Part shown: positions 8,364-17,518 of the stretch, in pieces
Layout of the letters: each line of letters opens with the position of its first letter
Position numbering within the stretch: position 1 is the first letter of the stretch
DNA from: Streptomyces sp. NBC_01231
GTDB lineage: Bacteria; Actinomycetota; Actinomycetes; Streptomycetales; Streptomycetaceae
Direction of reading: 5' to 3'
Assembly (NCBI GenBank): GCA_035999765.1
Contig: CP108521.1
Location: forward strand, 1,054,001 to 1,118,000
Length of the DNA: 64,000 nucleotides
The notes under the pieces: generated by a model
Seen by the model: the letters and a program-made list of their open reading frames with translations, nothing else
Told to the model about the DNA's origin: nothing
The model's database searches: none
Position numbers and translations under genes: made by a program

Positions 8364-9149
8364 ATGGAGAGCAGAGGCGTTCGCGGCGTGAAGTCCGCGG
8401 CCCGGACCGTCGCACTGCTGGAACTGCTCGCCGCGCGGGGCGAACAGCCCTCACGCCTGGACGGGCTCGCCGAGGACCTCGATGTGCCGCGCAGCAGCAT
8501 GTACCAGCTGCTCCAGACCCTCGTCGACTGCGGCTGGGTCCGCTCCGACGCCACCGGCTCCCTCTACGGCATCGGCATCCGCGCGCTCCTCACGGGCACC
8601 AGCTACCTCGACGGCGACCGGCGCATCCGCGCGGTCCGCCCCTACCTCGACGAGGCCTCGGACGCGCTGGGTGAGACCATCCACCTGGCGCGGCTCGACG
8701 GCTGCGACGTCGTCTACCTCGCCACCCGCGAGTCCCACGAGTACCTGCGCACCATCAGCCGCGTCGGGCGCCGGGTCCCGGCCCATGCCGGCGCCCTCGG
8801 CAAGGCACTGCTCGCGGAACGTTCCGACGGCGAACTCCCTTTTCCGAACGGGCCGTTGGCCCCCCTCACGGAGAACACGCACACCAGCCGTGCCGCGCTG
8901 CTCGCCGACCTGGCGAAGGTGCGCGCGCGGGGTTACTCCATCGACCGCGAGGAGACCGTGCCCGGCATCGCGGGGTTCGGCTTCGCCCTGCGGTACGACG
9001 CGCCGGCCACCGACGCCATCAGCTGCTCGGTCCCGGTGGCCCGGCTCACCCAGGCGCACGAGGTCCGCATCGTGGCCGTCATGCGGGACGTACGAGCGAA
9101 GATCGAGAGCGATCTGCCGCCCGTCACCGGTGCGCCCGACTGGCGCTGA
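8364..9149 (+). CDS. IclR-family regulator of the glucarate operon
   Basis: A 261-residue regulator with an N-terminal winged helix (KSAARTVALLELLAARGEQP, LAEDLDVPRSSMYQLLQTL, residues ~9-60) and a C-terminal IclR effector domain (ETIHLARLDGCDVVYLATRE, GRRVPAHAGALGKALLA, REETVPGIAGFGFALRYD). IclR proteins sense small carboxylates and commonly control sugar-acid catabolism. The gene is divergent from kdgD with the promoter and repeats between, which supports glucarate or a breakdown product as effector; that is inference. ATG 8364 is chosen; an in-frame ATG at 8355 adds three residues, and neither has a strong ribosome site. Confidence 0.9.
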   Translation: MESRGVRGVKSAARTVALLELLAARGEQPSRLDGLAEDLDVPRSSMYQLLQTLVDCGWVRSDATGSLYGIGIRALLTGTSYLDGDRRIRAVRPYLDEASDALGETIHLARLDGCDVVYLATRESHEYLRTISRVGRRVPAHAGALGKALLAERSDGELPFPNGPLAPLTENTHTSRAALLADLAKVRARGYSIDREETVPGIAGFGFALRYDAPATDAISCSVPVARLTQAHEVRIVAVMRDVRAKIESDLPPVTGAPDWR

Positions 9150-9162
9150 CTCCACGGCGGGA

Positions 9163-10140
9163 TCACGAGAACAAGGCGTCCAGATCGGGCTTCTTCCCGC
9201 CGAACAGGCCGTCCTCCTCGCCGAGGGAGGCCAGCTTCTCCAGCGAGGTCATGTCGACATCCGCCGGCCAACTGGGCAGCGTGAGCCGCTTCAGGACATC
9301 GCCGCTGATCTTGGTGTAGGTGGTGAGGACCTGGCGCGCCTCGTCGGGGTGGCCGGAGGCGTAACGCAGGGACTCGGCCATCGCCTCGGTGAACTTCCGC
9401 ACCAGATCGGGGTTCTGCTGGGCGAGCCGCGTCGAGGTGAAGTACGTGGCCACGGTGAGCCTCGGGTCCGTCTCGGCGAACGGCGAGGCCACGACGCGGG
9501 CGCCCTGAGCCTTGGCGATCGTCTGCGCGGGCTCCCCCATCCAGGCGGCGTCCACGCGTCCGCCGTCCACGGCTGCCGGCATCTGGTCGAACGCGATCTC
9601 GACGAACTTCACCTTCGCCGGGTCGCCGCCGGCCCTGCGCACCGACTCGCGCACCGTGGTGTCCCCGATGTTCTGCAGGGTGTTCACCGCCACCGTGCGT
9701 CCGGCCAGGTCCTTGGCGGTCTTGATCGGGCTGTCCTTCTTGACCACCACACCGGTGACATCGGCGCCGACCTTGCCGTTGGAGGCCGCCCCGTTGGCCA
9801 CCGACTTGACCGGAACTCCCTTGGCCTGAGCGACCATCAACGACGTGGTGTTGCTGAACCCGAACTGGAACTGCCCGCTCACCACTCCGGGAATGATCGC
9901 CGCGCCGCCCTGGGCACTCACCATCTCCAGCTTGATGCCGCGGCTGTCGAAGAACCCCTTTTGCTGCCCCAGGTAGAGCGGGGCCACGTCGACGATCGGG
10001 ATGACGCCGACTTTGACCGTCGTGGTCCTGTCGCCGTTCGAAGGGGACGAACCACTCGCCCCCGAGTCCGACGACCCGCACCCGGCCAAGCCGATGACGG
10101 TGACGAGCACTGCTCCGAGGCCGAGAACGCGCCTTTGCAT
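9163..10140 (-). CDS. Substrate-binding lipoprotein, SsuA/TauA/NMT1-like, orphan
   Basis: A 325-residue periplasmic-binding-type lipoprotein starting at ATG 10140 behind AGGAGGAG. The signal peptide ends in the lipobox LAGC (GLAGCGSSDSG). The mature part follows the NMT1/SsuA pattern: VKVGVIPIVDVAPLYLGQQKG, GIKLEMVSAQGGAAIIPGVVSGQFQFGF, an AGRTVAVNTL hinge and DGGRVDAAWMGEP. Such proteins deliver sulfonates, nitrate or pyrimidine-type ligands to ABC importers. No permease or ATPase lies next to it: the neighbours are a convergent IclR gene 13 bases away and an unrelated ThuA gene. It may serve an importer elsewhere. Ligand unknown. Confidence 0.85.
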   Translation of the reverse strand: MQRRVLGLGAVLVTVIGLAGCGSSDSGASGSSPSNGDRTTTVKVGVIPIVDVAPLYLGQQKGFFDSRGIKLEMVSAQGGAAIIPGVVSGQFQFGFSNTTSLMVAQAKGVPVKSVANGAASNGKVGADVTGVVVKKDSPIKTAKDLAGRTVAVNTLQNIGDTTVRESVRRAGGDPAKVKFVEIAFDQMPAAVDGGRVDAAWMGEPAQTIAKAQGARVVASPFAETDPRLTVATYFTSTRLAQQNPDLVRKFTEAMAESLRYASGHPDEARQVLTTYTKISGDVLKRLTLPSWPADVDMTSLEKLASLGEEDGLFGGKKPDLDALFS

Positions 10141-10452
10141 GGGCTCCTCCTGGCGGAAAGCACGGGTGCGTAGCGGCAGCACGGATAAGGTTGTGCATTT
10201 TGCTGACGGCCGCAATCTACACACCTGGTGTCAGAGTGTCAGCACCCCGGACAGCCGAGGTTGTGACCGGGCCTGAGCGCCCGAGGCCGGACATGACGTC
10301 GGTAGGAGGAGCCGCTGGGAGCGAAACATTTTCGGGCCGTCACGCTCCGGCCACCGGGGCGGGCAGCCGCTGAGCTGGGGGAACCGGTCCCCGGTCCGGA
10401 CTCCCCCCGGGTCTTCGCCGTCCGCCCGACGCCTTGTGGCGGTCCGCCGTCC

Positions 10453-10481
10453 TTGACGGTCCCTGACCTGCTGCTTAGGGT
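10453..10481 (+). promoter_or_regulatory. Consensus promoter for the thuA/oxidoreductase operon
   Basis: TTGACG (10453-10458), a 17-base spacer and TAGGGT (10476-10481) lie about 100 bases before the ThuA start. It fits a primary-sigma promoter. The rest of the 10141-10579 gap, between the lipoprotein and this operon, holds no gene I can support. Confidence 0.65.
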
Positions 10482-10579
10482 CATTTTGGATCTCGGTTCC
10501 CTGTTCGACCACCGTGCATCCCGACAGCACCTGGCAGACGTGGAAACACGTAGGGACAACGCGCCCCGACGGAGAACGT

Positions 10580-11281
10580 TTGACTGAGCAACGCCGACAA
10601 GCCCTGGTCGTCCGCGGCGGCTGGGAAGGCCATCAACCGGTCGAGGCGACCGAGTTGTTCATCCCCCATCTGAAGAACCACGGTTACGACGTCCGCGTCG
10701 AGGAGTCGCCCGCCGTCTACGCGGACGCCTCCTTCATGGCCGGCGTCGACCTGATCGTGCAGTGCGTGACCATGTCGACCATCGAACAAGCGGAACTGCG
10801 CGGCCTGCGCGCCGCGGTCGAGGCGGGCACCGGCCTCGCGGGATGGCACGGCGGTATCGCCGACTCCTACCGCAACAGTTCCGACTATCTGCACCTGATC
10901 GGCGGCCAGTTCGCCTGCCATCCGGGCGTACGGCCGTCGGAACGCACCGGCGAGCAGTCCGACAACTACGTCTCCCACACCGTCACCATGCTGCCCGCGG
11001 CCGCCGACCATCCCATCACCCGCGGCATCGGGGACTTCGACCTCGTCACCGAGCAGTACTGGGTCCTCTGCGACGACTACATCGACGTCCTGGCCACCAC
11101 CACACAGCGGGTGCGGGAGTGGGACCCCTGGAACCGGCCCGTGGTGTCCCCCGCCATCTGGACCAGACAGTGGGGCAGGGGCAGGGTGTTCGTCGCCACT
11201 CCCGGGCACCACCTCCCGGTCCTGGAGGACCCCCACGTACGGACCGTCATCGAAAGAGGACTGCTGTGGGCGAGCCGCTGA
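10580..11281 (+). CDS. ThuA-domain protein (glutamine amidotransferase-like fold)
   Basis: A ~233-residue ThuA-family protein. The start is read as TTG 10580 because GGAGAA lies five bases ahead and the product then begins LTEQRRQALVVRGGWEGHQP, the usual N-terminus; GTG 10514 in the same frame has no ribosome site. Conserved blocks are VVRGGWEGH, GLAGWHGGIADSYR, LIGGQFACHPG and the C-terminal WGRGRVFVATPGHH. ThuA proteins have a class I glutamine amidotransferase-like fold and accompany sugar dehydrogenases in trehalose/palatinose-type pathways; the exact reaction is not settled. It overlaps the next gene by 16 bases, a common ThuA/Gfo-Idh pairing. Confidence 0.88.
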   Translation: MTEQRRQALVVRGGWEGHQPVEATELFIPHLKNHGYDVRVEESPAVYADASFMAGVDLIVQCVTMSTIEQAELRGLRAAVEAGTGLAGWHGGIADSYRNSSDYLHLIGGQFACHPGVRPSERTGEQSDNYVSHTVTMLPAAADHPITRGIGDFDLVTEQYWVLCDDYIDVLATTTQRVREWDPWNRPVVSPAIWTRQWGRGRVFVATPGHHLPVLEDPHVRTVIERGLLWASR

Positions 11282-12381
11282 ACATCGGTGTGATCGGCTG
11301 TGGGGTCATCAGCGGCCAGTACCTCGCGAGCTTCGACCGGCTGGCGGCCGTGAACCTGGTGGCCGTCGCGGACATCGCCCCCGACCGTGCCGCCGCGGCC
11401 ACCGACGGCCGGGCCGGAGTCAGAGCCGCCACGGTCGCGGAGCTGCTGGCCGCCCCCGACGTCGAGCTGGTGGTCAACCTGACCGTCCCGGACGCACACG
11501 ACGAGATCGCCCTTCAGGCGATCGCGGCCGGGAAGAGTGTCTACGGCGAGAAACCGCTCGCGTCCACCACCCAGCGGGCGCGTGCCGTTCTGGACGCGGC
11601 GGAGAAGGCGCACATCGTCGTGGGCTGTGCCCCGGACACCGTCCTGGGAACCGGCGTCCAGACCGCCCGCGCGGCGATCGACCGGGGTCTGATCGGCGCT
11701 CCCGTCGCGGCCACGGCCACCATGGTCGTCCCCGGTCACGAACTGTGGCACCCGAACCCCGACTTCTACTACCAGCCCGGCGGCGGCCCGCTCCTGGACA
11801 TGGGTCCCTACTACGTCTCCGCCCTGGTCACCCTGCTCGGCCCGGTCGTGTCCGTGATCGGGACCGCCAGCCGCACCCGGTCCACCAGGGTCATCGGGTC
11901 CGGCCCGCGCAGCGGGGAGGCGATACCGGTCAGCACCGGCACCCATGTCACCGGGGTCCTCACGCATGCGTCCGGTGTGCTGTCGACCCTGGTCATGAGC
12001 TTCGACGCCGTCGCCACGAGGTCGGCGAACATCGAGGTCCACGGCGAGACCGGCAGTCTCGCGCTCCCCGACCCGAACCGCTTCGACGGCGAGGTGCAGT
12101 GGCGCCGTCTGCACGGCGAGGGATGGGAGACCCTGCCCGTGTCCGCCGGGTACCGCGACGCGGGCAGGGGGTACGGGGTCGCCGACCTGGCGTTGACACC
12201 GCCCGGTGCGGAACCGCGGGCCGGAGGCGTCCTCGGGTACCACGTGCTGGACATCATGGAATCCGTCCTCGACTCCGCCGCCAGTGACCGGAGAGTGCCT
12301 GTCACGAGCACGGTGGAGCGGCCTCGGCCCGTGCACCTCCAGTCGCTCGGCCCCGACGCTTCCGGGACGCGTTCCGGCTGA
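11266..12381 (+). CDS. Gfo/Idh/MocA-family sugar oxidoreductase
   Basis: A 371-residue NAD(P)-dependent sugar or inositol dehydrogenase family member. GTG 11266 follows AAGAGGA and overlaps the ThuA end, giving MGEPLNIGVIGCGVISGQYL with the GxGxxS/G nucleotide-binding loop near residues 9-15. The EKP motif is present in GKSVYGEKPLAST, and GGGPLLDMGPYYVSALVTLLG is the typical substrate-domain start with the catalytic Asp-Met-Gly-x-Tyr/His region. The substrate cannot be assigned, but coupling to ThuA suggests oxidation of a 3-keto-forming disaccharide or related sugar. Confidence 0.9.
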   Translation: MGEPLNIGVIGCGVISGQYLASFDRLAAVNLVAVADIAPDRAAAATDGRAGVRAATVAELLAAPDVELVVNLTVPDAHDEIALQAIAAGKSVYGEKPLASTTQRARAVLDAAEKAHIVVGCAPDTVLGTGVQTARAAIDRGLIGAPVAATATMVVPGHELWHPNPDFYYQPGGGPLLDMGPYYVSALVTLLGPVVSVIGTASRTRSTRVIGSGPRSGEAIPVSTGTHVTGVLTHASGVLSTLVMSFDAVATRSANIEVHGETGSLALPDPNRFDGEVQWRRLHGEGWETLPVSAGYRDAGRGYGVADLALTPPGAEPRAGGVLGYHVLDIMESVLDSAASDRRVPVTSTVERPRPVHLQSLGPDASGTRSG

Positions 12382-12578
12382 CATGTGCGCCCCGGCGTCC
12401 GTGCAGGTGGGCGAGGTGCTCAGGCCACCGCCGCGCCCTCCCCCGGTCCCGGGCCGTCGCCCCGCCCTCGCCCAGGTCCGGGCGCCGACCCGTTCGCGCG
12501 CCACGGCGAGTACGGTCAAGGTGTACGGGTCCGGAGGGCGGACTGACGCGAGTGACGACCTGGGCCGGACGGTGACAG

Positions 12579-13271
12579 ATGGAGTGGCGAGAATTCGCCG
12601 AGCGGATGGCGGAGCTCGCGCGCGAGCTGCTGACCAAGGAATCGGTGTCGGAGACCTTGGACGAGATCGCCGCGTCCGCCGTGAAGCTCATCACTGGCTG
12701 TGACGCCGCCGGGATCCTCGCGGTGCGCAAGGGGCACGCCGTGACGCTCTCCGCATGCGGGGAATGGGTCCGGGAGAGCGACCGGCTGCAGGGGGAACTG
12801 GGTGAGGGACCGTGCTTCGACCTGGCCCGCGGCGCCGCCGAGGAACGGGCGTACCGGATCGAGGACATGACCGACCCCCAACCGAGCTGGCCACGGTTCG
12901 CCGAGGCGGCCCGCGACCTCGGGATCGGCAGCATGACCGGCGTACTGCTGTACACCGACAAGGAGGACTTCGGCGCGCTGAACCTGTACGCGCGGCGGCC
13001 CGGCGCCTTCACCCATGAGTTCGAGACGGCAGGGTGGCTGCTGGCCTCACATGCTGCCGTGGCCCTGTCCAGCGCCCGCACCATCGACCAGCTCGAACAC
13101 GCGATGCAGACCCGGCACGGCATCGGCGAAGCCATGGGCATCCTGATGGAACGCCACCGGCTGAGTGAGGACGACGCCTTCAACGTGCTGCGCTCCATCT
13201 CCCAGGAGCACAACATCAAGCTGCGCGACGTCGCCCAACGTGTCCGGGACGACCGTACCGAACAGCTCTGA
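12579..13271 (+). CDS. GAF and ANTAR domain regulator
   Basis: A 230-residue predicted RNA-binding antiterminator. Residues ~10-160 form a GAF sensor (TLDEIAASAVKLITGCDAAG, LGEGPCFDLARGAAEERAYR, GVLLYTDKEDFGALNLYA). Residues ~172-225 form an ANTAR domain (HGIGEAMGILMERHRLSEDD followed by AFNVLRSISQEHNIKLRDVA). Family members bind paired hairpins in nascent RNA and prevent termination in response to a signal sensed by the GAF domain. It stands alone about 200 bases after the oxidoreductase, so its targets are probably elsewhere. ATG 12579 is the first start that keeps the full GAF domain. Confidence 0.9.
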   Translation: MEWREFAERMAELARELLTKESVSETLDEIAASAVKLITGCDAAGILAVRKGHAVTLSACGEWVRESDRLQGELGEGPCFDLARGAAEERAYRIEDMTDPQPSWPRFAEAARDLGIGSMTGVLLYTDKEDFGALNLYARRPGAFTHEFETAGWLLASHAAVALSSARTIDQLEHAMQTRHGIGEAMGILMERHRLSEDDAFNVLRSISQEHNIKLRDVAQRVRDDRTEQL

Positions 13272-13305
13272 CCGGTCAGCCGAGCGGCGACGGCAGGGGC
13301 GGCGG

Positions 13306-13668
13306 CTACTTCGTGGAGCCGGGCGCCGGGCGCGGCGACCGGGGTGGCCCCGATGTCTGCGGTGACCCTGGTGACCTCGGGATCCGCCCTCTCCGTCCGG
13401 GCCGCTGAGCGAGCCACCCCATCCCGACGCCGACGAGGGACGTCACCGTGGTGACCTCCGTCAGCTCCATCGCTTCCCCCGGTGCCACACGCACCACCGC
13501 GGCTACCGCGTGGTAGAGGACGGTGACGCCGAACAGCGCGTACCCGGCACCCCACAGGCGGGGCCTGGCCACCGTTCCGGCCATCCAGGAAGGCATCCAC
13601 AACGAGGTCGCCGCCATGGTGCCCACGGCAAGGCAGAAGAAGGCGGTGACGAAAAGCAGCACGGTCAT
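13306..13668 (-). CDS. Small predicted membrane protein, function unknown
   Basis: About 120 residues with three to four hydrophobic segments in the first 85 (TVLLFVTAFFCLAVGTMAAT, LWGAGYALFGVTVLYHAVAA, TSLVGVGMGWLA), then a Pro/Arg/Ser-rich tail that is probably cytoplasmic and disordered. I do not recognise a family. The start is taken at ATG 13668; GTG 13680 would add four residues and neither has a good ribosome site. It is convergent with the GAF-ANTAR gene and divergent from the FAD hydroxylase. It may be a genuine small integral membrane protein, but evidence beyond hydrophobicity is thin. Confidence 0.5.
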   Translation of the reverse strand: MTVLLFVTAFFCLAVGTMAATSLWMPSWMAGTVARPRLWGAGYALFGVTVLYHAVAAVVRVAPGEAMELTEVTTVTSLVGVGMGWLAQRPGRRGRIPRSPGSPQTSGPPRSPRPAPGSTK

Positions 13669-13932
13669 GGCTATGCCCACCGCGTGATCATCGCACCACC
13701 GGTCCTTCCCGGAAACGACTCCGCTCCCGGCTTGACGAAGTCATTGCGGGAGACGGACACCGGCCGGCCCCGCCGGCGCCCTGTCGACGGCGCCCATGCA
13801 TGCCCTGACGCGGCCGAACGGTCCCGGGTAAGCGGGTGAAGCCTGAGCCGCCTGTCACCGCGCGGGGCATACATGAGGGCCCCGGCCGTATCCGGCCGAG
13901 TCGGCGGACATGACGCGCGCTGGAGGCGAGTG

Positions 13933-15594
13933 ATGAACGTAAGAGCCGGTGAGACCGGCGGCACGATCCACAAGGTCCCGGTCCTGATCGTCGGCGGCTC
14001 ACTGGTGGGACTGTCGACCTCGCTGTTCCTGGGCCGCTTGGGGGTGCAGCACACCTTGGTGGAGCGCCACGCCGGCACCTCCATCCATCCCCGGGGACGG
14101 GGCAACAACGTGCGCACGATGGAGCTGTACCGGGTGGCGGGCATCGAGTCGGCGATCCACGAGGCCGCGGCCACGCTGGCCGACAACCACGGCATCCTGC
14201 AGACGCCCACCCTGGTCGGTGACGCGGGCGAGTGGCTGTTCCGCGAGATCGACCCTGGCGGCGGAATGGCTCGGTTCAGCCCCAGTTCCTGGTGCCTGTG
14301 CAGCCAGAACGACCTGGAGCCGGTCCTTCTCGACCACGCCAAGGGGCTCGGCGGCGACCTGCGGTTCTCCACCGAGATGATGTCGTTCGACAGCGATCCC
14401 ACCGGCGTCACCGCGATCGTCAAGAGCCGGGAGACCGGTGAGCACACCACCATCCGCGCCGACTACCTGGTCGCCGCCGACGGCCCTCGCAGCCCCGTGC
14501 GGGAACAGCTCGGCATCGACCAGAGCGGTCCGGGCGACCTGTTCCACAACGTCAGCATCACCTTCCGCTCCCGCCGCCTGGCCGATGTGGTGGGCGATCG
14601 TCGTTTCATCGTCTGCTACCTGACCAGCCCGGACGCGGACGGCGCCCTGCTGCCGGTGGACAACCGCGAGAACTGGGTCTTCCACGCCCCCTGGCACCCC
14701 GAACACGGCGAGAGCATCGAGGAGTTCACCGACCAGCGCTGCGCCGACCACATCCGCCGGGCGGTCGGGGACGCGGACCTCGACGTGGAGATCACCGGCA
14801 AGGCTCGTTGGCACGCCGCCCAACGCGTCGCGCGGTCCTACCGGTCGGGCCGCGTCCTGCTGGCCGGTGACTCGGCCCACGAGATGTCCCCCACCGGGGC
14901 CTTCGGCTCCAACACCGGCATCCAGGACGCGCACAACCTCGCCTGGAAGCTGGCCGCGGTGCTCGACGGCTGGGCAGGGGAGGGACTGCTGGACACCTAC
15001 GACGCCGAACGCCGCCCGGTGGCGGAGGCGACCACCGCCCGCGCGGCCGCCCGGTCGGCCGAGCACAGCCACCCCGGCTTCGCCCCGCCGCCCGCGGCCG
15101 GCGGTGGCGGCGGGCCACAGCGCGGCATCCTCAACGTGGCTCTCGGCTACCGCTACCCGAACGGCGCCGTGGAGGGCACCGATCCCACGGCCGCGGTGGT
15201 CCCGGAGAAACTCGCGCTGGCGGGCGAACCCGGCAGCAGGGCGCCCCACCTGTGGGTACGGCACCAGGGCGAGCGGATCTCGAGCCTCGACCTCTACGAG
15301 CGGTCCCTGGTCCTGCTCAGCGACGCCGGTGAGCCGAGCGGGTGGCACGAGTCCGCCATCCGGGTCACGGAACAGATGTCCATCCCGCTCACCTCGTACC
15401 GGGTGGGGGCCGGGGCCGACGCCGAGCTGACACCCGAGGACGGCGCGGACTGGCAGGAACGGCACGGCATCTCCCCCGGAGGCGCCGTGCTCGTCCGGCC
15501 CGACGGCTTCGTGGCCTGGCGATCGCCGGAACCGGTCCCGGATGCCGAGGCGACACTTCGTCATGTCCTGACCACGGTTCTGGCACTGACCTGA
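13933..15594 (+). CDS. FAD-dependent aromatic hydroxylase (WhiE ORFVIII-like)
   Basis: A 553-residue class A flavoprotein monooxygenase. ATG 13933 follows GGAGG. It carries the FAD dinucleotide-binding loop VGGSLVGL (residues 20-27), the ribityl contact region HPRGRGNNVRTMELYR, the DG motif VAADGPRSPVRE and the GD motif LLAGDSAHEMSPTGAFGSN; the C-terminal ~170 residues form the thioredoxin-like domain of the PheA/TfdB subgroup. Standing directly upstream of a spore-pigment-type polyketide operon, it probably hydroxylates the polyphenolic pigment precursor. As I recall it, the S. coelicolor counterpart is transcribed divergently; here it is co-directional and followed by its own strong hairpin. 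Confidence 0.9.
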   Translation: MNVRAGETGGTIHKVPVLIVGGSLVGLSTSLFLGRLGVQHTLVERHAGTSIHPRGRGNNVRTMELYRVAGIESAIHEAAATLADNHGILQTPTLVGDAGEWLFREIDPGGGMARFSPSSWCLCSQNDLEPVLLDHAKGLGGDLRFSTEMMSFDSDPTGVTAIVKSRETGEHTTIRADYLVAADGPRSPVREQLGIDQSGPGDLFHNVSITFRSRRLADVVGDRRFIVCYLTSPDADGALLPVDNRENWVFHAPWHPEHGESIEEFTDQRCADHIRRAVGDADLDVEITGKARWHAAQRVARSYRSGRVLLAGDSAHEMSPTGAFGSNTGIQDAHNLAWKLAAVLDGWAGEGLLDTYDAERRPVAEATTARAAARSAEHSHPGFAPPPAAGGGGGPQRGILNVALGYRYPNGAVEGTDPTAAVVPEKLALAGEPGSRAPHLWVRHQGERISSLDLYERSLVLLSDAGEPSGWHESAIRVTEQMSIPLTSYRVGAGADAELTPEDGADWQERHGISPGGAVLVRPDGFVAWRSPEPVPDAEATLRHVLTTVLALT

Positions 15595-15617
15595 CCGACC
15601 TGACCGACCTGACCCGG
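15586..15617. repeat. Short tandem repeats over the hydroxylase stop codon
   Basis: CTGACCGAC is repeated head to tail at 15591-15599 and 15600-15608, with partial units on both sides (CTGAC, CTGACCCGG). The hydroxylase stop TGA lies in the first unit. It looks like slippage expansion. Confidence 0.6.
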
Positions 15618-15620
15618 TGA

Positions 15621-15660
15621 AACGTGCAGGCCGACAGCCACGGCTGTCCGCCTGCACGTT
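15621..15660 (+). terminator. Strong hairpin terminator after the hydroxylase
   Basis: AACGTGCAGG (15621-15630) pairs with CCTGCACGTT (15651-15660), and inside it GACAGCC (15633-15639) pairs with GGCTGTC (15642-15648), separated by a small internal loop. It should end the hydroxylase transcript, so the polyketide operon needs its own promoter between here and 15829. Confidence 0.75.
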
Positions 15661-15829
15661 CCGCCGGAAGTCGCCGAGGACAGGGGCCGTTCGGACCCCG
15701 GGCCGGTCACCCACGTAGTCCATACGAATCGCGCGCCGGTGGGGACCGGCACAGGATCGAATCACGCTCGCTGCGGATCAACGCGACCGAGGTTCGCAGA
15801 TTCCCTCCCGCGAAGGAGATGTGCCCAGG

Positions 15830-16987
15830 ATGACCACCACGCCTGTCCCCGCTTCATCACCGCTGACGCTTCAGGGGGCGCAGCGTGTCTCCCAGTCCGT
15901 GTTCGACGGCTCCAGGCTCCGGGTCGTCCTGCTGGTGGACGTCCACGACGGTGCCCAGCGGCAGTTCCTGGAGGCGTACGAGCAACTCTGCAACCAGGTC
16001 GCGTCCGTGCCGGGGCATGTCAGCGACCAGCTGTGCCAGTCGATCGAGAACCCCTCCCAGTGGCTCATCACCAGCGAGTGGGAGAGCGCGCCCCCCTTCC
16101 TCACCTGGGTGAACAGCGAAGAGCACGTGCGAATGGTGGAGCCGCTGCACAGCTGTGTCCGGGACACCAGGTCGCTTCGCTTCCATGTCGTCCGCGAGAC
16201 CGGCGGACCGGCCGCGGACGCCCGGGCCGGCGAACGCAGTCTCCAGGCGGCACCGCGGATCGGTGACGGCGTGATCCGCCACGCGCTCACGTTCACCATC
16301 AAGCCGGGCAAGGAGGCGACCGTCGCCAAGATCCTCGCCGACTACGCCTCCCCCCAGCCGAAGGTCGACGACAACACCCGGCTGTGCCGCACCTCCCTGT
16401 TCATGCACGGCAACCGGGTGGTGCGGGCCATCGAGGTACGGGGCGACCTGCTCGCGGCGCTGCGCCACGTCGCCCGGCAGCCCGAGGTGCGGGCCGTCGA
16501 GGAGGCCATCAACCCGTATCTGGAGCAGGACCGGGACCTCAACGATCCGGAGTCCGCGCGGGTCTTCTTCACCCGGGCCGCGCTGCCCGCAGTCCACCAT
16601 GTGACGGCGGAGCAGGAGGACCCGGCTGCGGAACGGCACGCGTTGCTCTACCCCGCCCGGCCCGACTGCGGCATGCGACTGGCCGAACTGCTCGCGCAGC
16701 GGGACGAGGCTGCCGCGAGCGATCCGCGCAGCCCGGTCCTGCGCAGCACGATCTTCCAGCGCGACGACGTCGTGGTACGGCTGATCGATGTGCGCGGCGG
16801 ACTCGACGCCGGCGACCCCGAGCTGCTCCTGGGCCTCCCGGACCCCGCTCTGGTCGCCGAGCTGACCACGTTCCTGGACGGCAGCACCGGTGCGGCCGCC
16901 TCCGCGCCGAACGACGGTGACCTGAGGCGCTTCCTCAAGCTCGCCCGCATGGAACTCGTCACCGACCGCCGGTCCCCCGACGCCTGA
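15830..16987 (+). CDS. SchA/CurD-like protein (WhiE ORFI homologue)
   Basis: A ~385-residue protein of the family found first in the spore-pigment operons of S. halstedii (schA) and S. curacoi (curD). The N-terminal ~110 residues resemble an antibiotic-biosynthesis monooxygenase-like ferredoxin fold ([40 protein letters not shown]). A second, similar module follows at ~145-230 ([40 protein letters not shown]), then a SchA/CurD C-terminal part. The biochemical role is not established. ATG 15830, eleven bases after GAAGGAG, is preferred; GTG 15821 sits too close to that site. First gene of the polyketide operon. Confidence 0.88.
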   Translation: MTTTPVPASSPLTLQGAQRVSQSVFDGSRLRVVLLVDVHDGAQRQFLEAYEQLCNQVASVPGHVSDQLCQSIENPSQWLITSEWESAPPFLTWVNSEEHVRMVEPLHSCVRDTRSLRFHVVRETGGPAADARAGERSLQAAPRIGDGVIRHALTFTIKPGKEATVAKILADYASPQPKVDDNTRLCRTSLFMHGNRVVRAIEVRGDLLAALRHVARQPEVRAVEEAINPYLEQDRDLNDPESARVFFTRAALPAVHHVTAEQEDPAAERHALLYPARPDCGMRLAELLAQRDEAAASDPRSPVLRSTIFQRDDVVVRLIDVRGGLDAGDPELLLGLPDPALVAELTTFLDGSTGAAASAPNDGDLRRFLKLARMELVTDRRSPDA

Positions 16988-17056
16988 TCCGCCCGGCCCC
17001 ACGCATCGCGGCGGCCACGGCCCCCTGTCGACACAGCACACGATCGGAGCAACGTC

Positions 17057-17518
17057 GTGACCAAACCCCGTCCCAGAATCGTGGATCTCCGCGAGGTGGA
17101 GCCCAACACCCGGCGTGGCGGCGATCTGCGCGCCATGCTCACCCCCAACACGGTCGGCTCCACCAGCGGGTTCATGGGCGTGGCCATCGTGCAGCCCGGC
17201 GACCGCATCGCCGAGCACTACCACCCCTACTCCGAGGAGTTCATCTACGTCGTCTGCGGCCGGCTGGAGGTCGACCTGGACGGCGAGCCCCACCCGCTGC
17301 AGCCGGAGCAGGGGCTCATGATCCCCGCCCACATGCGCCATCGCTTCCGCAACGTCGGCAACGTGGAGGCCCGTATCGTCTTCCACCTCGGTCCGTTGGC
17401 CCCGAGCCCGCCGCTCGGCCACGTCGACACCGAGGAGACCGACGCGGTACCGGTCCGGGTGGAGGAAGTTCCCGCGGGCGCCGACCGGGCGGCCGAACGA
17501 CGTCAGGTCCGGTCATGA
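17057..17518 (+). CDS. Cupin protein (WhiE ORFII homologue)
   Basis: A 153-residue single-domain cupin. The metal-binding motifs are visible: [21 protein letters not shown] (His, His and Glu ligands in cupin motif 1) and [12 protein letters not shown] with the later His in motif 2. Cupins of this kind occur in spore-pigment and other aromatic polyketide operons, where an oxygenase or cyclase-assisting role is proposed but not proven. The start is GTG 17057 behind GGAGCAAC. Its stop overlaps the KS-alpha start (ATGA at 17515), indicating translational coupling. Confidence 0.9.
   Translation: MTKPRPRIVDLREVEPNTRRGGDLRAMLTPNTVGSTSGFMGVAIVQPGDRIAEHYHPYSEEFIYVVCGRLEVDLDGEPHPLQPEQGLMIPAHMRHRFRNVGNVEARIVFHLGPLAPSPPLGHVDTEETDAVPVRVEEVPAGADRAAERRQVRS

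Noticed and set aside
10514..10579. GTG 10514 as the ThuA start
   Set aside because: No ribosome site precedes it, and the extra 22 residues lack family similarity; TTG 10580 has GGAGAA at good spacing.
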